Source: CAZJGF01 sp964545665 (GTDB lineage: Bacteria > Chloroflexota > Dehalococcoidia > GIF9 > AB-539-J10). Taken from it: DNA of 22,298 bases. The stretch covers positions 1 through 22,298 of the forward strand of contig CAZJGF010000014.1 of the NCBI GenBank assembly GCA_964545665.1, in the 5' to 3' direction. Shown piece by piece: positions 15,378 through 22,298 of this stretch. Below the pieces are notes generated by a model that saw nothing but the letters and a program-made list of their open reading frames with translations, had not been told where the DNA came from and ran no database searches. Position numbers and translations under genes: made by a program. The stretch's first letter is position 1. Every line of letters begins with the position of its first letter.

Positions 15378-16037
15378 ATGGCACCAAATCGTAAGCTTTT
15401 GAAGCATGTTTCGGTCACGGCTTCGCTTGTTTGTAAAACGGGGCTACACATTGGAGGTACAGAAGCAGGGATGGCTATAGGGGGCGCTGAGGGTCCTGTT
15501 ATCAAAGACTCTAAGGGCAGGCCCTATATCCCCGGATCTTCGCTGAAAGGAAAGTTGAGGTCCATGCTGGAATACAAGTACAAGAGGGGAGAAGATGGCA
15601 ACCCCTGTGGTTGTGGTCGCGACCTCGATACTTGCCCTGTGTGTACTATATTTGGACCTCACAGGAACGTGAGGCATGAGCTTGGCCCGACCAGAATCAT
15701 AGTGCGCGACGCTTTTCTCTCGGAGAAGTCGCTCAAGGATTGGGAAGCGACTCAAAGTGAGGGGAAGGATTTCACGGAGACCAAGACCGAGACTATGATT
15801 GATAGGAAGACGGGGATGGCATACAGAGGTAGCTTGCGCACGCAGGAGCGAGTCAATGCCGGAACGGAGTTTCAACTGAGTATTACTCTGCGCATATTCG
15901 AAGGGGACAGCGAGGCCAGAATTACCGGCCTTGTCAAGGAAGGCATTGACCTCATAAATAAGGATTATGTTGGCGGCTCAGGAACGAGGGGGTATGGCTG
16001 GGTGGAAGTGAAAGACATCGAGGTCAAAGACATTTGA
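15378..16037 (+). CDS. csm3: Csm3, Cas7-type backbone of type III-A effector; Asp-to-Glu at the cleavage site
   Basis: Backbone RAMP protein of 219 residues that binds crRNA and normally cuts target RNA every six bases. Signatures: TGLHIGG (21-27), PYIPGSSLKGKLRSML (49-64), a Cys-rich CGCG...CPVCTIFG metal-binding segment, and C-terminal GGSGTRGYGWV. In S. epidermidis and S. thermophilus Csm3 the cleaving Asp lies in a motif like GAIDSPVIKD; here the same segment is GGAEGPVIKD, putting Glu38 at the catalytic position. Cleavage may be weakened or retained. The end carries a small tandem repeat (VKDIEVKDI). AGGAGGTG precedes the ATG; csm4 starts within its stop codon. Confidence 0.92.
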   Translation: MAPNRKLLKHVSVTASLVCKTGLHIGGTEAGMAIGGAEGPVIKDSKGRPYIPGSSLKGKLRSMLEYKYKRGEDGNPCGCGRDLDTCPVCTIFGPHRNVRHELGPTRIIVRDAFLSEKSLKDWEATQSEGKDFTETKTETMIDRKTGMAYRGSLRTQERVNAGTEFQLSITLRIFEGDSEARITGLVKEGIDLINKDYVGGSGTRGYGWVEVKDIEVKDI

Positions 16038-16963
16038 AATGGTTCAGGGCTAAATTCAAGTTAAAGAGCTGGGTCGCTTCAGCCTGGCAGTCCGACACCA
16101 TATTCGGGCATCTATGCTGGGGAATGCGATATCTCCACGGTGAAGGTGAGCTCAGCGACTTCCTGCGGCTCTACGAGGAGGGTACACCGCCATTGCTGGT
16201 GTCCAACGGTTTCCCTGGAGAACTCCTGCCAAATCCTATAATGCCTCCCCCTACCGTTCAAAGAACCCTACCCCTGGTAGAACAAAGAAAAAAATTCCGC
16301 CACTACAAGCAGGGGAGGGATCTTAGGTACATCACGCCAGCGGAATTCACCCGCGCTATCAACGGTGAGACACTTGTTCCATCGCCAGAGACGAAGTCAG
16401 GAGAAACCGTGCGCATCACGTTGAAGAACCAGCTCAACAGGCTCACCAGTACCACAGATGATGAACACCCACTATACAATTTCGAAGAGCGTTACTGGCC
16501 CGAAATAACTGTATATCTCAAAGTGTCAGACGATTTTGTTGATACGGCAAAGAAGCTTTTCCAGTATATTGCTGACACCGGCTATGGCAAGCGCAAGTCA
16601 GTTGGCTATGGTCAGATTGGTCTCGTGTCATTTGACACTTTTGGAGAATTCAGCAAACCTCAAAAGGCGAACGGCTTTGTCACACTGTCCAATTTCGTGC
16701 CTGCAGCGAACGACCCTGCCATCGGATGCTGGAACACGATAGTCAAATACGGCAGAATGGGCGAGGAGTGGGCCTCGGAAGACAATGCCTTCAAGAAACC
16801 ATTGCTAATGCTGGAAGCGGGCTCGACTTTCCTTGATTCACCCCCTCGAGACTACTATGGTTGCCTGGTCAGGAACTTAAATCCGTTCTTTAATCAGGCT
16901 GTCCAGTATGCTTTTGCTCTGCCGGCACCGATGGTTATACCCAGACAGGAGAATACCTCATAA
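16034..16963 (+). CDS. csm4: Csm4, Cas5-type subunit of type III-A effector
   Basis: The 309-residue Cas5-like RAMP protein caps the 5' repeat-derived handle of the crRNA and contacts Cas10. SDTIFGHLCW near the N-terminus (about 21-30) and GYGKRKSVGYGQI (about 187-199) are typical of Csm4. It starts with TTG at 16034, overlapping the csm3 stop as TTGA, with GAGGT about ten bases upstream; the ATG at 16039 is out of frame. Its normal length argues against a fused Csm5. The next gene is cas6 after 12 bases, so csm5, usually found here, is missing. Confidence 0.9.
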   Translation: MKWFRAKFKLKSWVASAWQSDTIFGHLCWGMRYLHGEGELSDFLRLYEEGTPPLLVSNGFPGELLPNPIMPPPTVQRTLPLVEQRKKFRHYKQGRDLRYITPAEFTRAINGETLVPSPETKSGETVRITLKNQLNRLTSTTDDEHPLYNFEERYWPEITVYLKVSDDFVDTAKKLFQYIADTGYGKRKSVGYGQIGLVSFDTFGEFSKPQKANGFVTLSNFVPAANDPAIGCWNTIVKYGRMGEEWASEDNAFKKPLLMLEAGSTFLDSPPRDYYGCLVRNLNPFFNQAVQYAFALPAPMVIPRQENTS

Positions 16964-16975
16964 ACACAAATCAAC

Positions 16976-17782
16976 ATGTCGACTCTCTATGCAGTACTAC
17001 TGAAGCTCAAAGCGGATGGCGATGCCATAATTTCTCCGACACAGGGGCACCATGCCTACGCACTGTTTCTAACCACTATGCAGCAGTCGAACCCGAAGAT
17101 GGCCGAGAGCTTACATGGCACAGCTTCAACTAAGCCCTTCACTATCTCGCCTTTGCAAGGCAAATTTCAGCGGGCAGAAAAAGGGGTTGGAATCGTTGAT
17201 GAGTCCGACTATTCCATAAGGATTACCTTCCTCCAGGATGATGTTTTCGCCTATTTTATGGACGCCACATTCAAAGCAACAAAACAGCCACTGCGCTTGG
17301 AATCTGCTATCTTCCACATTGAACAGGTAGCTTTCAATAAGCAGGATTCACCACTTTATCACCACCAGAGCTATGAAGACCTATTGGCGGAGGCGCAGTG
17401 TGCGAAGAAGATAAGATTCCGATTTCTATCGCCCACTGCTTTTCGCTCTGGCGGCAGGAGGAATATGCTTTTTCCTGGAGCCGGGCTGGTGTTTGGCAGC
17501 TACCTGAATAGGTGGCAACACTTTTCTCCTATCAAGGTTGATAAGTTAATAGCTAGGTGCTGGGAAAAGATCAGGGTGGCACAGTATACTCTTGGTACAC
17601 ATATCCTCCATTTTAACTCCTACCGGGAGATAGGCTTTGAAGGGGAGTGCACCTTTGAGTTACCCGCTGATTTTGACGAAGATTCTCTCAAGACAATAAA
17701 CGCCTTGGCTGAGTTTGCCTTTTATTGCGGCACAGGCGCCAAGACTACCATGGGTATGGGTCAGACAAGGAGGATAAAGTAA
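16976..17782 (+). CDS. cas6: Cas6, pre-crRNA processing endoribonuclease
   Basis: RAMP-fold endonuclease (268 residues) that cuts the repeat RNA 3' of its stem to release crRNAs with an 8-nt handle. Evidence: LHGTASTKPFTISPLQG near residues 46-62 with H47 as candidate catalytic His, KKIRFRFLSPTAFR, FPGAGLVFGSYLNRW, and the C-terminal glycine-rich loop FYCGTGAKTTMGMGQ. The ATG has no good ribosome site within range, so translation may be coupled to csm4 (13 bases). It sits where Csm5 would usually be, but its motifs are Cas6, not Csm5. Confidence 0.9.
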   Translation: MSTLYAVLLKLKADGDAIISPTQGHHAYALFLTTMQQSNPKMAESLHGTASTKPFTISPLQGKFQRAEKGVGIVDESDYSIRITFLQDDVFAYFMDATFKATKQPLRLESAIFHIEQVAFNKQDSPLYHHQSYEDLLAEAQCAKKIRFRFLSPTAFRSGGRRNMLFPGAGLVFGSYLNRWQHFSPIKVDKLIARCWEKIRVAQYTLGTHILHFNSYREIGFEGECTFELPADFDEDSLKTINALAEFAFYCGTGAKTTMGMGQTRRIK

Positions 17783-17783
17783 A

Positions 17784-19037
17784 ATGGCAGTGGGTCTGCT
17801 TCTGTCCGTTGGGGGAACACCCGAGCCTTTGATACGCTCTCTGCAAGAGCACAAGCCAAGAGCCGTCTGTTTCTTCGCTTCCCAGGAAAGCATTGACCTT
17901 GTGTCTGAGATAAAGAAGAAAGCCATTGGCCTCGACTTCAAGGATTACAAGGTCATTATTGAAGATATTAATGATACTACCGACTGCTATGAAAAAGCTT
18001 TGGGCTGCTCTAGTTTTTTGGAAAAAGAGGGTATATCGCCACAAGATATAGTTGTGGATTTCACCGGCGGCACCAAGGTGATGTCTGCAGCTCTGACACT
18101 TCTGGCTGTAAGCAGAAATTACCGGCTCAGTTATGTAGGCGGCGGGCACAGAAATAAGGAAGGGCTGGGAACAGTAATCACTGGCTCTGAGGAAGTTTTT
18201 GCACAGGCCAATCCCTGGGAAATTTTGGCTATCGATGATAGAAGAAGAGCTGCCTTAATGTTCAATAAGTTCCAGTTCGAAGCTGCCATAGACTCCTTTA
18301 GTGCCGCTATCTCTAAAACCCAGAAGCCCGGGCTGAAGCGTTATCTTGAAATATTGCAGGAGTTGGCAAAGGCCTATTGGGCATGGGATAGATTCAAACA
18401 CAAAGAGGCAAGCCCCCGTCTGAGTAAGGGCTTCAGTCAACTGAGAAACTATGCCGCTGTCAGCAATGATGCTGAAGCTCACAGCTTAGCAGGCTCGGTG
18501 AACGACGATTTGACTTTTCTTGAGGCTTTCAAGCAAGAATCGGGGAACTTCAAAGAACCTTGCCATTATCATTTGCTTGATCTCTTGGCTAATGCACAAC
18601 GCCGAGAAGCGGAGGGAAAGTATGACGATGCGGTGGCTCGTCTTTACCGTGCCTTTGAATTGCTGGCTCAGCTCAGGCTAAAGTCCGCTTACAGCATGGA
18701 GGCCGGTAAAGCTGTCGCGAATGATATTCCAGCGACGATAAGAGATGACTTTTGCCGTAAATACTCAGACCTTTCCTTAGGAAAACTCAAGTTACCTTCC
18801 CAAGCCTGCTACCGACTATTAAATGAGTTGGGTGATAAGCTGGGGAAGCGTTACCTCGACCAGGAAAAACATTTGCAGGGTCTTCTTTCTGCCCGCAATA
18901 GCTCAATTTTAGCCCATGGCTTTAGCCCCATAGGACAAGATACTTTTTGCCAATTGTGGCAAATGCTCCTCGAGTTCAGCGACACTGACCAAGCCGCATT
19001 ACCCACCTTCCCTCAATTTCCCATTCCCAAAACCTAG
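17784..19037 (+). CDS. CARF-domain protein with C-terminal HEPN-like motif, Csm6-type accessory RNase
   Basis: A 417-residue CRISPR accessory effector. The N-terminal ~150 residues form a CARF domain: LLLSVGGTPEPLIRSL, then DFTGGTKVMSAAL, the segment that binds cyclic oligoadenylates. The C-terminal part is helical and carries R371-N372...H378 (RNSSILAHG), fitting the R-x(4-6)-H active site of HEPN RNases. Overall it resembles the TIGR02710 CRISPR-associated family rather than canonical Csm6, judged by eye only. It would be switched on by signal made by the GGDD site of Cas10, cutting RNA broadly during infection. The start overlaps the end of the cas6 operon with GGAGG in the cas6 3' end. 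The middle ~200 residues (alpha-helical, TPR-like) are not identified. Confidence 0.8.
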   Translation: MAVGLLLSVGGTPEPLIRSLQEHKPRAVCFFASQESIDLVSEIKKKAIGLDFKDYKVIIEDINDTTDCYEKALGCSSFLEKEGISPQDIVVDFTGGTKVMSAALTLLAVSRNYRLSYVGGGHRNKEGLGTVITGSEEVFAQANPWEILAIDDRRRAALMFNKFQFEAAIDSFSAAISKTQKPGLKRYLEILQELAKAYWAWDRFKHKEASPRLSKGFSQLRNYAAVSNDAEAHSLAGSVNDDLTFLEAFKQESGNFKEPCHYHLLDLLANAQRREAEGKYDDAVARLYRAFELLAQLRLKSAYSMEAGKAVANDIPATIRDDFCRKYSDLSLGKLKLPSQACYRLLNELGDKLGKRYLDQEKHLQGLLSARNSSILAHGFSPIGQDTFCQLWQMLLEFSDTDQAALPTFPQFPIPKT

Positions 19038-19060
19038 ACCAAAAACTAGGATGGTAGCAC

Positions 19061-20065
19061 ATGCCTGTTCTTTATCTTTTAGACCAGGGTTCTACTCTCC
19101 ATAAGGATGGTGAAGTTTTCACCATCACCAAGGAGGGGAAAGTGCTGGACAAAATTCCAGCCATTAAGGTGGAGCAGGTGGTTATCCTGGGCAATATTAA
19201 TCTGACTACGCCCGTTATCCACTACCTTCTACAGCAGGGAATCGACTGCGTCTTTTGCTCCAGTTATGGCAAATTCCACGGGCGTCTCATTTCCACCGAA
19301 TCCAAATTCGGCCTGTTAAGGCAGCGCCAGGTGGAATTCATTCTGCAATCGAATAAAAAGCTGGCTATGGCAAAAGCTTTCATTCAGGGCAAACTTCAGA
19401 ATCAGCGTACTATGGTTATGCGCTACCGCCGTGAGCTTGATTTGCCTCAACTGAAAAAAACCATAACTGAGCTAGAGAAAGCCAAAGACAAACTCGAAGA
19501 TTGCACTGATTTAGCTCTCCTGCGAGGAATCGAAGGTGCTGCCAGTGTTGGCTATTACCGTTCATTCAAGGAGGTCTTGAAGCAAGACCTGGGCTTTTCC
19601 TCGCGAGTTCGCCGCCCGCCTACTGACCCGGTCAATTCCCTCCTCAGCTTTGGCTATACTCTCCTCGTCTATGCTATCCAATCGGCTGTCCACACTGTTG
19701 GTCTCGATCCCTTTATCGGTTTCCTGCACTCCCCTGAGCCATCACGCCCCAGCCTTGTCTTAGACTTAATGGAAGAATTCCGCCCTATCATTGTCGATTC
19801 TCTGGTTTTGTGGCTCATCAACTCAAAGGTCATGACGGAACAGGACTTCAAGCGTCCTCAGGAGGAAGGTAGAATGGTTATCCTGACTGAAGAAGCTATA
19901 AAGAAATTCATTCACCATTACGAACTACGACTGCAAAGTCAGGTCTACCATCAGCGGGCGCAGGGAAGGGTTACTTACAGGCGTTGTTTTGAACTGCAAG
20001 CAAGGGGCTTGGCTGAGGCTGTCCTTAAACAGGAGCCAGTCTATAGGCCATTTTTGGTAAGGTGA
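19061..20065 (+). CDS. cas1: Cas1, spacer-integration nuclease
   Basis: Metal-dependent integrase of 334 residues that inserts new spacers with Cas2. The metal ligands are visible as E158 (GIEGAAS), H223 (GFLHSP) and E238 (DLMEEFRP). The N-terminal beta domain (VLYLLDQGSTLHKDGE) is standard. It is a plain Cas1 with no reverse-transcriptase or Cas6 fusion. ATG at 19061 has AGGATGG upstream. Cas2 follows seven bases after the stop, and the array begins about 100 bases beyond cas2. Confidence 0.95.
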   Translation: MPVLYLLDQGSTLHKDGEVFTITKEGKVLDKIPAIKVEQVVILGNINLTTPVIHYLLQQGIDCVFCSSYGKFHGRLISTESKFGLLRQRQVEFILQSNKKLAMAKAFIQGKLQNQRTMVMRYRRELDLPQLKKTITELEKAKDKLEDCTDLALLRGIEGAASVGYYRSFKEVLKQDLGFSSRVRRPPTDPVNSLLSFGYTLLVYAIQSAVHTVGLDPFIGFLHSPEPSRPSLVLDLMEEFRPIIVDSLVLWLINSKVMTEQDFKRPQEEGRMVILTEEAIKKFIHHYELRLQSQVYHQRAQGRVTYRRCFELQARGLAEAVLKQEPVYRPFLVR

Positions 20066-20071
20066 TTAGAG

Positions 20072-20344
20072 ATGTTTGTTGTTGTCTGCTATGATATACG
20101 CAGTGACCAAAGACGGAATAAGGTGGGCAAAATCTTAGAGGGGTTTGGCACTAGGGTCCAAAAGAGCGTCTTTGAGTGTGACCTCCAGTTGAAGCACCTT
20201 CAGAAGTTAAAGCAGAGGCTGACAAAGGTATTGGGAGATGAGGACTCGGTGCGCTATTATTACTTATGTGCGAACTGCCTGCCCAAGGTGGAGGTCATCA
20301 ATGGTCCACCGGTGACGCACACACAGCTTTACTTTGCTGTGTGA
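20072..20344 (+). CDS. cas2: Cas2, adaptation complex subunit
   Basis: Small ferredoxin-fold protein (90 residues) forming the dimeric core of the Cas1-Cas2 integrase. Starts MFVVVCYDIRSD, with D8 as the conserved metal-site Asp, and ends with the typical beta strand (THTQLYFAV). Length and spacing from cas1 (seven bases) are normal. It is the last gene before the leader and array, in the same direction. Confidence 0.95.
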   Translation: MFVVVCYDIRSDQRRNKVGKILEGFGTRVQKSVFECDLQLKHLQKLKQRLTKVLGDEDSVRYYYLCANCLPKVEVINGPPVTHTQLYFAV

Positions 20345-20446
20345 CTCCCTCGCTATCTGCACCTTAACAATAGAATAGTCATCAGCCCTATAGAGGACGT
20401 CAACAAGAACCGACTCGCAAAATATACTCAGGAAACAAAGCTGGCT
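20345..20446 (+). promoter_or_regulatory. CRISPR leader with candidate array promoter
   Basis: The 102 bases between the cas2 stop and the first repeat form the leader side, because the degenerate repeat lies at the other end. A -10 TATACT (20423-20428) follows a -35-like TCAACA (20400-20405) with a 17-base spacer, which would start transcription about ten bases before repeat 1. An alternative pair, TTAACA (20364) and TATAGA (20389), has a 19-base spacer. Confidence 0.5.
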
Positions 20447-20500
20447 GTCGGAAAGAACCTAATCCTCGAAAGGGGATTGAAACATCGGATTTTGATAAGC

Positions 20501-20600
20501 NNNNNNNNNNNNNNNNNNNNNNNNNNNNNNNNNNNNNNNNNNNNNNNNNNNNNNNNNNNNNNNNNNNNNNNNNNNNNNNNNNNNNNNNNNNNNNNNNNNN
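20501..20600. other. Assembly gap of exactly 100 N inside spacer 1
   Basis: The 17 bases before and 18 bases after the gap are the beginning and end of spacer A, which occurs intact (38 nt) at 20808-20845. Only three bases (CCT) are missing if the two sides belong to one spacer copy. A round 100 N is the usual scaffolder placeholder, so its length says nothing about the real gap. Confidence 0.9.
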
Positions 20601-20655
20601 TTACTGCTGCCTGTTTTAGTCGGAAAGAACCTAATCCTCGAAAGGGGATTGAAAC

Positions 20656-20770
20656 CCACAGACCATACAGCACCTTTGCTTTGTCGGTCTTACGGTCGGA
20701 AAGAACCTAATCCTCGAAAGGGGATTGAAACATATAGCCCATTGTGCGCTGCTAGCTTGCTTTAATGCAT
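20656..20770 (+). repeat. Spacer B-repeat-spacer C block, first copy
   Basis: This 115-base block (two spacers plus the repeat between) is identical to 20958-21072. It is preceded by spacer A and followed by spacer A. Confidence 0.95.
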
Positions 20771-20957
20771 GTCGGAAAGAACCTAATCCTCGAAAGGGGA
20801 TTGAAACATCGGATTTTGATAAGCCCTTTACTGCTGCCTGTTTTAGTCGGAAAGAACCTAATCCTCGAAAGGGGATTGAAACTCTCTTTCTAGCCCGTGA
20901 TACAATTTCGTTGTATTCTTGTCGGAAAGAACCTAATCCTCGAAAGGGGATTGAAAC

Positions 20958-21072
20958 CCACAGACCATACAGCACCTTTGCTTTGTCGGTCTTACGGTCG
21001 GAAAGAACCTAATCCTCGAAAGGGGATTGAAACATATAGCCCATTGTGCGCTGCTAGCTTGCTTTAATGCAT
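20958..21072 (+). repeat. Spacer B-repeat-spacer C block, second copy
   Basis: Identical to 20656-20770, but here preceded by spacer D and followed by spacer E. It marks either true duplication within the array or mis-assembly of repeated units. Confidence 0.95.
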
Positions 21073-21453
21073 GTCGGAAAGAACCTAATCCTCGAAAGGG
21101 GATTGAAACGTGTTGCTGTCATAGGCCTGCTGCCATGTTTGGCCTACATTGGTCGGAAAGAACCTAATCCTCGAAAGGGGATTGAAACTTGACTTGCTAT
21201 TTGTGCTGCTTCTAGCATTACCTCTCGTCGGAAAGAACCTAATCCTCGAAAGGGGATTGAAACTCTCACTCTCCGGTATGTAGTAGTGGGTGTCAAGTTT
21301 CGTCGGAAAGAACCTAATCCTCGAAAGGGGATTGAAACTCAATCACATCCACAATAGCTGGCTTAAGCTGCTCCTGGTCGGAAAGAACCTAATCCTCGAA
21401 AGGGGATTGAAACCCTCCTCACCTCTTTTGGGTCCTTGGCCTTGATTTGGAAA

Positions 21454-21490
21454 GTCCGAAAGAACCTAATCCTCGAAAGGGGATTGCACT
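21454..21490 (+). repeat. Degenerate terminal CRISPR repeat
   Basis: Matches the consensus except G-to-C at repeat position 4 and an altered 3' end (GCACT instead of GAAAC). Degeneration at this end marks the oldest, leader-distal side and fixes the array direction as left to right. Confidence 0.9.
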
Positions 21491-21658
21491 TTGCTCGGGA
21501 TCGTTAGGAAGACCTGCCTGAGCTTGTTTCTGCTGTTGACTGAGCTCATACTTAGAAGGGCGCAACTCTTTCGAGACGCGAGATTGACAGCTGAGCAAAC
21601 GGAATCTTTATTGACCTTATGTCTACGCAGGTAGGCAAGCTGAAGCTCGGAGGGCAAC
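21491..21658. other. Non-coding stretch between array and next gene
   Basis: No gene, repeat or terminator was recognised in these 168 bases. The final part (CGGAGG near 21646-21651) supplies the ribosome site of the next gene. Confidence 0.5.
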
Positions 21659-22129
21659 ATGGTTGGAAATAACGTAGGAGAATGGATCGTTGTCGATGAT
21701 GACATTATTCAGAAAGTAGAGATCGCCATTGAAGCTGCCTTGGCATATGAAGCGGCAACCGGTGGAAAGCGGAAGCTCGGCATCACAGGTGAAGTGGGCG
21801 AGATACTGGTATGTCATCAGTTGGGCCTTCGCTTGATGCTAGATCCTCGTTCTGTAGGGTATGACGCGCTTGATTCTGGTGGACAGCAGGCCCAAATCAA
21901 GACACGCCGTAGCGAGTCTAACGGATTGCCCAGAGACGCTGGTCGTGTGAGTAGCTTTTCAGGGCACGAATTTGACTATGCGCTGCTGTGCCTTCTTGAC
22001 CACCAATATCGACTCCGTGAGATTTGGCAGGCTGATTATGATGACCTTAGGCCAATTGTTGACAAGCAAAAGCGACGTAACCCGAGTCTATCATTGGTTA
22101 AGCGAGTGGCACAAAGGGTCTTCCCGTGA
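21659..22129 (+). CDS. Small protein with PD-(D/E)xK-like nuclease signature
   Basis: A 156-residue protein with no firm identification. After an N-terminal helix it reads GITGEVGEILVCHQLG (E45/E48 in a helix), then VGYDALDSGG (D69/D72), then QIKTR (Q79-I80-K81), which is the order E...D...(Q)xK of restriction-endonuclease-fold enzymes. DYALLCLLDHQYRLREIW looks like the following core strand pair. The C-terminus is basic (KQKRR, VKRVAQRVF). It resembles DUF6998-type nuclease-fold proteins, by memory only. A GGAGG lies just upstream of ATG 21659. Next to the CRISPR array but separated from the cas genes by it, so a defence role is possible but unproven. Confidence 0.6.
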   Translation: MVGNNVGEWIVVDDDIIQKVEIAIEAALAYEAATGGKRKLGITGEVGEILVCHQLGLRLMLDPRSVGYDALDSGGQQAQIKTRRSESNGLPRDAGRVSSFSGHEFDYALLCLLDHQYRLREIWQADYDDLRPIVDKQKRRNPSLSLVKRVAQRVFP

Positions 22130-22298
22130 CGATAGTGGTCGTTGCTCCCTAGGTTACTCATTGCACTTATCCAGACTGCTTAATTGGGGTAACAAAAACT
22201 CGGGATGTTCAGCTAGGTAACAAACGTCCGTCTTCTTGTATTACAGCTTTCTGTGCAACTGGTGGCCAGTGATAGTGGAAATACACAGTTGAGTGTAG
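22130..22298. other. Unassigned sequence at the right edge
   Basis: The last 169 bases contain no recognisable gene or structured element. GATAGTGG appears twice (about 22131 and 22272), probably by chance. Confidence 0.4.

Larger units (their letters stand above)
20447..21490 (+). CRISPR. CRISPR array, 13 repeats of 37 nt, type III-A associated
   Basis: Repeats begin GTCGGAAAG and end ATTGAAAC, the last eight bases being the usual type III crRNA handle. Repeat starts are 20447, 20619, 20695, 20771, 20846, 20921, 20997, 21073, 21152, 21227, 21302, 21377 and 21454 (last one degenerate). Spacers are 38-42 nt; the first is interrupted by Ns. Nine distinct spacers fill twelve slots in the order A, B, C, A, D, B, C, E, F, G, H, I. 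The repeat RNA can form a 7-bp stem (AATCC-T-C with G-G-GGATT, one G-U pair) closed by a GAAA tetraloop, the expected Cas6 substrate. Transcription should run from the cas2 side. Confidence 0.97.

Noticed and set aside
16976..17782. Reading this gene as csm5
   Set aside because: PFTISPL, LSPTAFR, LVFGSYLNRW and the C-terminal glycine-rich loop are Cas6 features; its 268-residue length is also short for Csm5.
20477..21342. Open frames through the CRISPR array on both strands
   Set aside because: They arise from the regular repeat spacing; translation gives the same repeat-derived peptide over and over, and some cross the N gap.
20808..21453. Self-targeting spacers against this window
   Set aside because: Reading the spacers against the genes here on both strands showed no convincing match; only a full genome search could settle it.

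Overview
The window looks like a piece of a strictly anaerobic bacterial genome, probably an assembled metagenome. It carries a ferredoxin-dependent 2-oxoacid oxidoreductase, an oxygen-sensitive two-subunit Fe-S fumarase type, soluble flavin/Fe-S redox proteins, and a 100-base run of N inside a CRISPR array. The taxon cannot be fixed by reading alone. A Chloroflexota (Dehalococcoidia-like) or syntrophic/sulfate-reducing lineage would fit, and that is inference only.

Bases 1-8298 (+ strand) hold a central-carbon/redox operon. In order: the tail of an upstream gene, class I fumarase-type hydratase alpha subunit, a fumarate reductase/succinate dehydrogenase-type Fe-S subunit, its flavoprotein subunit, a two-cluster ferredoxin, an acyl-CoA dehydrogenase homologue that seems to lack the usual catalytic glutamate, the hydratase beta subunit, a threonine-dehydrogenase-like SDR, a GlcG/HbpS-like protein and a metallo-beta-lactamase-fold protein. 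No membrane anchor subunit is present, so the redox pair is probably soluble. Several intergenic gaps hold GC-rich hairpins.

Bases 8431-11233 (- strand) hold a four-subunit 2-oxoacid:ferredoxin oxidoreductase, korD-korA-korB-korC. Directly upstream is the last ~32 codons of a succinyl-CoA synthetase alpha gene (sucD), which supports 2-oxoglutarate as substrate. With fumarase and fumarate reductase nearby, this suggests a reductive or partial TCA segment. The sucD copy is broken. At the break lies a 57-bp relic of a second flavoprotein-type gene on the opposite strand, followed by an HTH/MazF toxin-antitoxin module (11395-12004, - strand). The junction records a rearrangement that cut the kor genes off from their original promoter.

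Bases 12005-12472 have no convincing gene. Bases 12473-20344 (+ strand) are a type III-A CRISPR-Cas locus: cas10, csm2, csm3, csm4, cas6, a CARF-HEPN effector, cas1, cas2. No csm5 is present. Csm3 carries Glu where the target-RNA-cleaving Asp is expected, while Cas10 keeps both the HD and GGDD motifs. The Cas10-made cyclic oligoadenylate signal presumably activates the CARF-HEPN protein as an RNase.

Bases 20447-21490 are the CRISPR array: thirteen 37-nt repeats, with a short leader between cas2 and the first repeat and a degenerate last repeat. Three spacers occur twice, and the N gap falls inside one of those. Beyond the array is a small protein with a PD-(D/E)xK-like nuclease signature (21659-22129), then 169 bases with nothing recognised.
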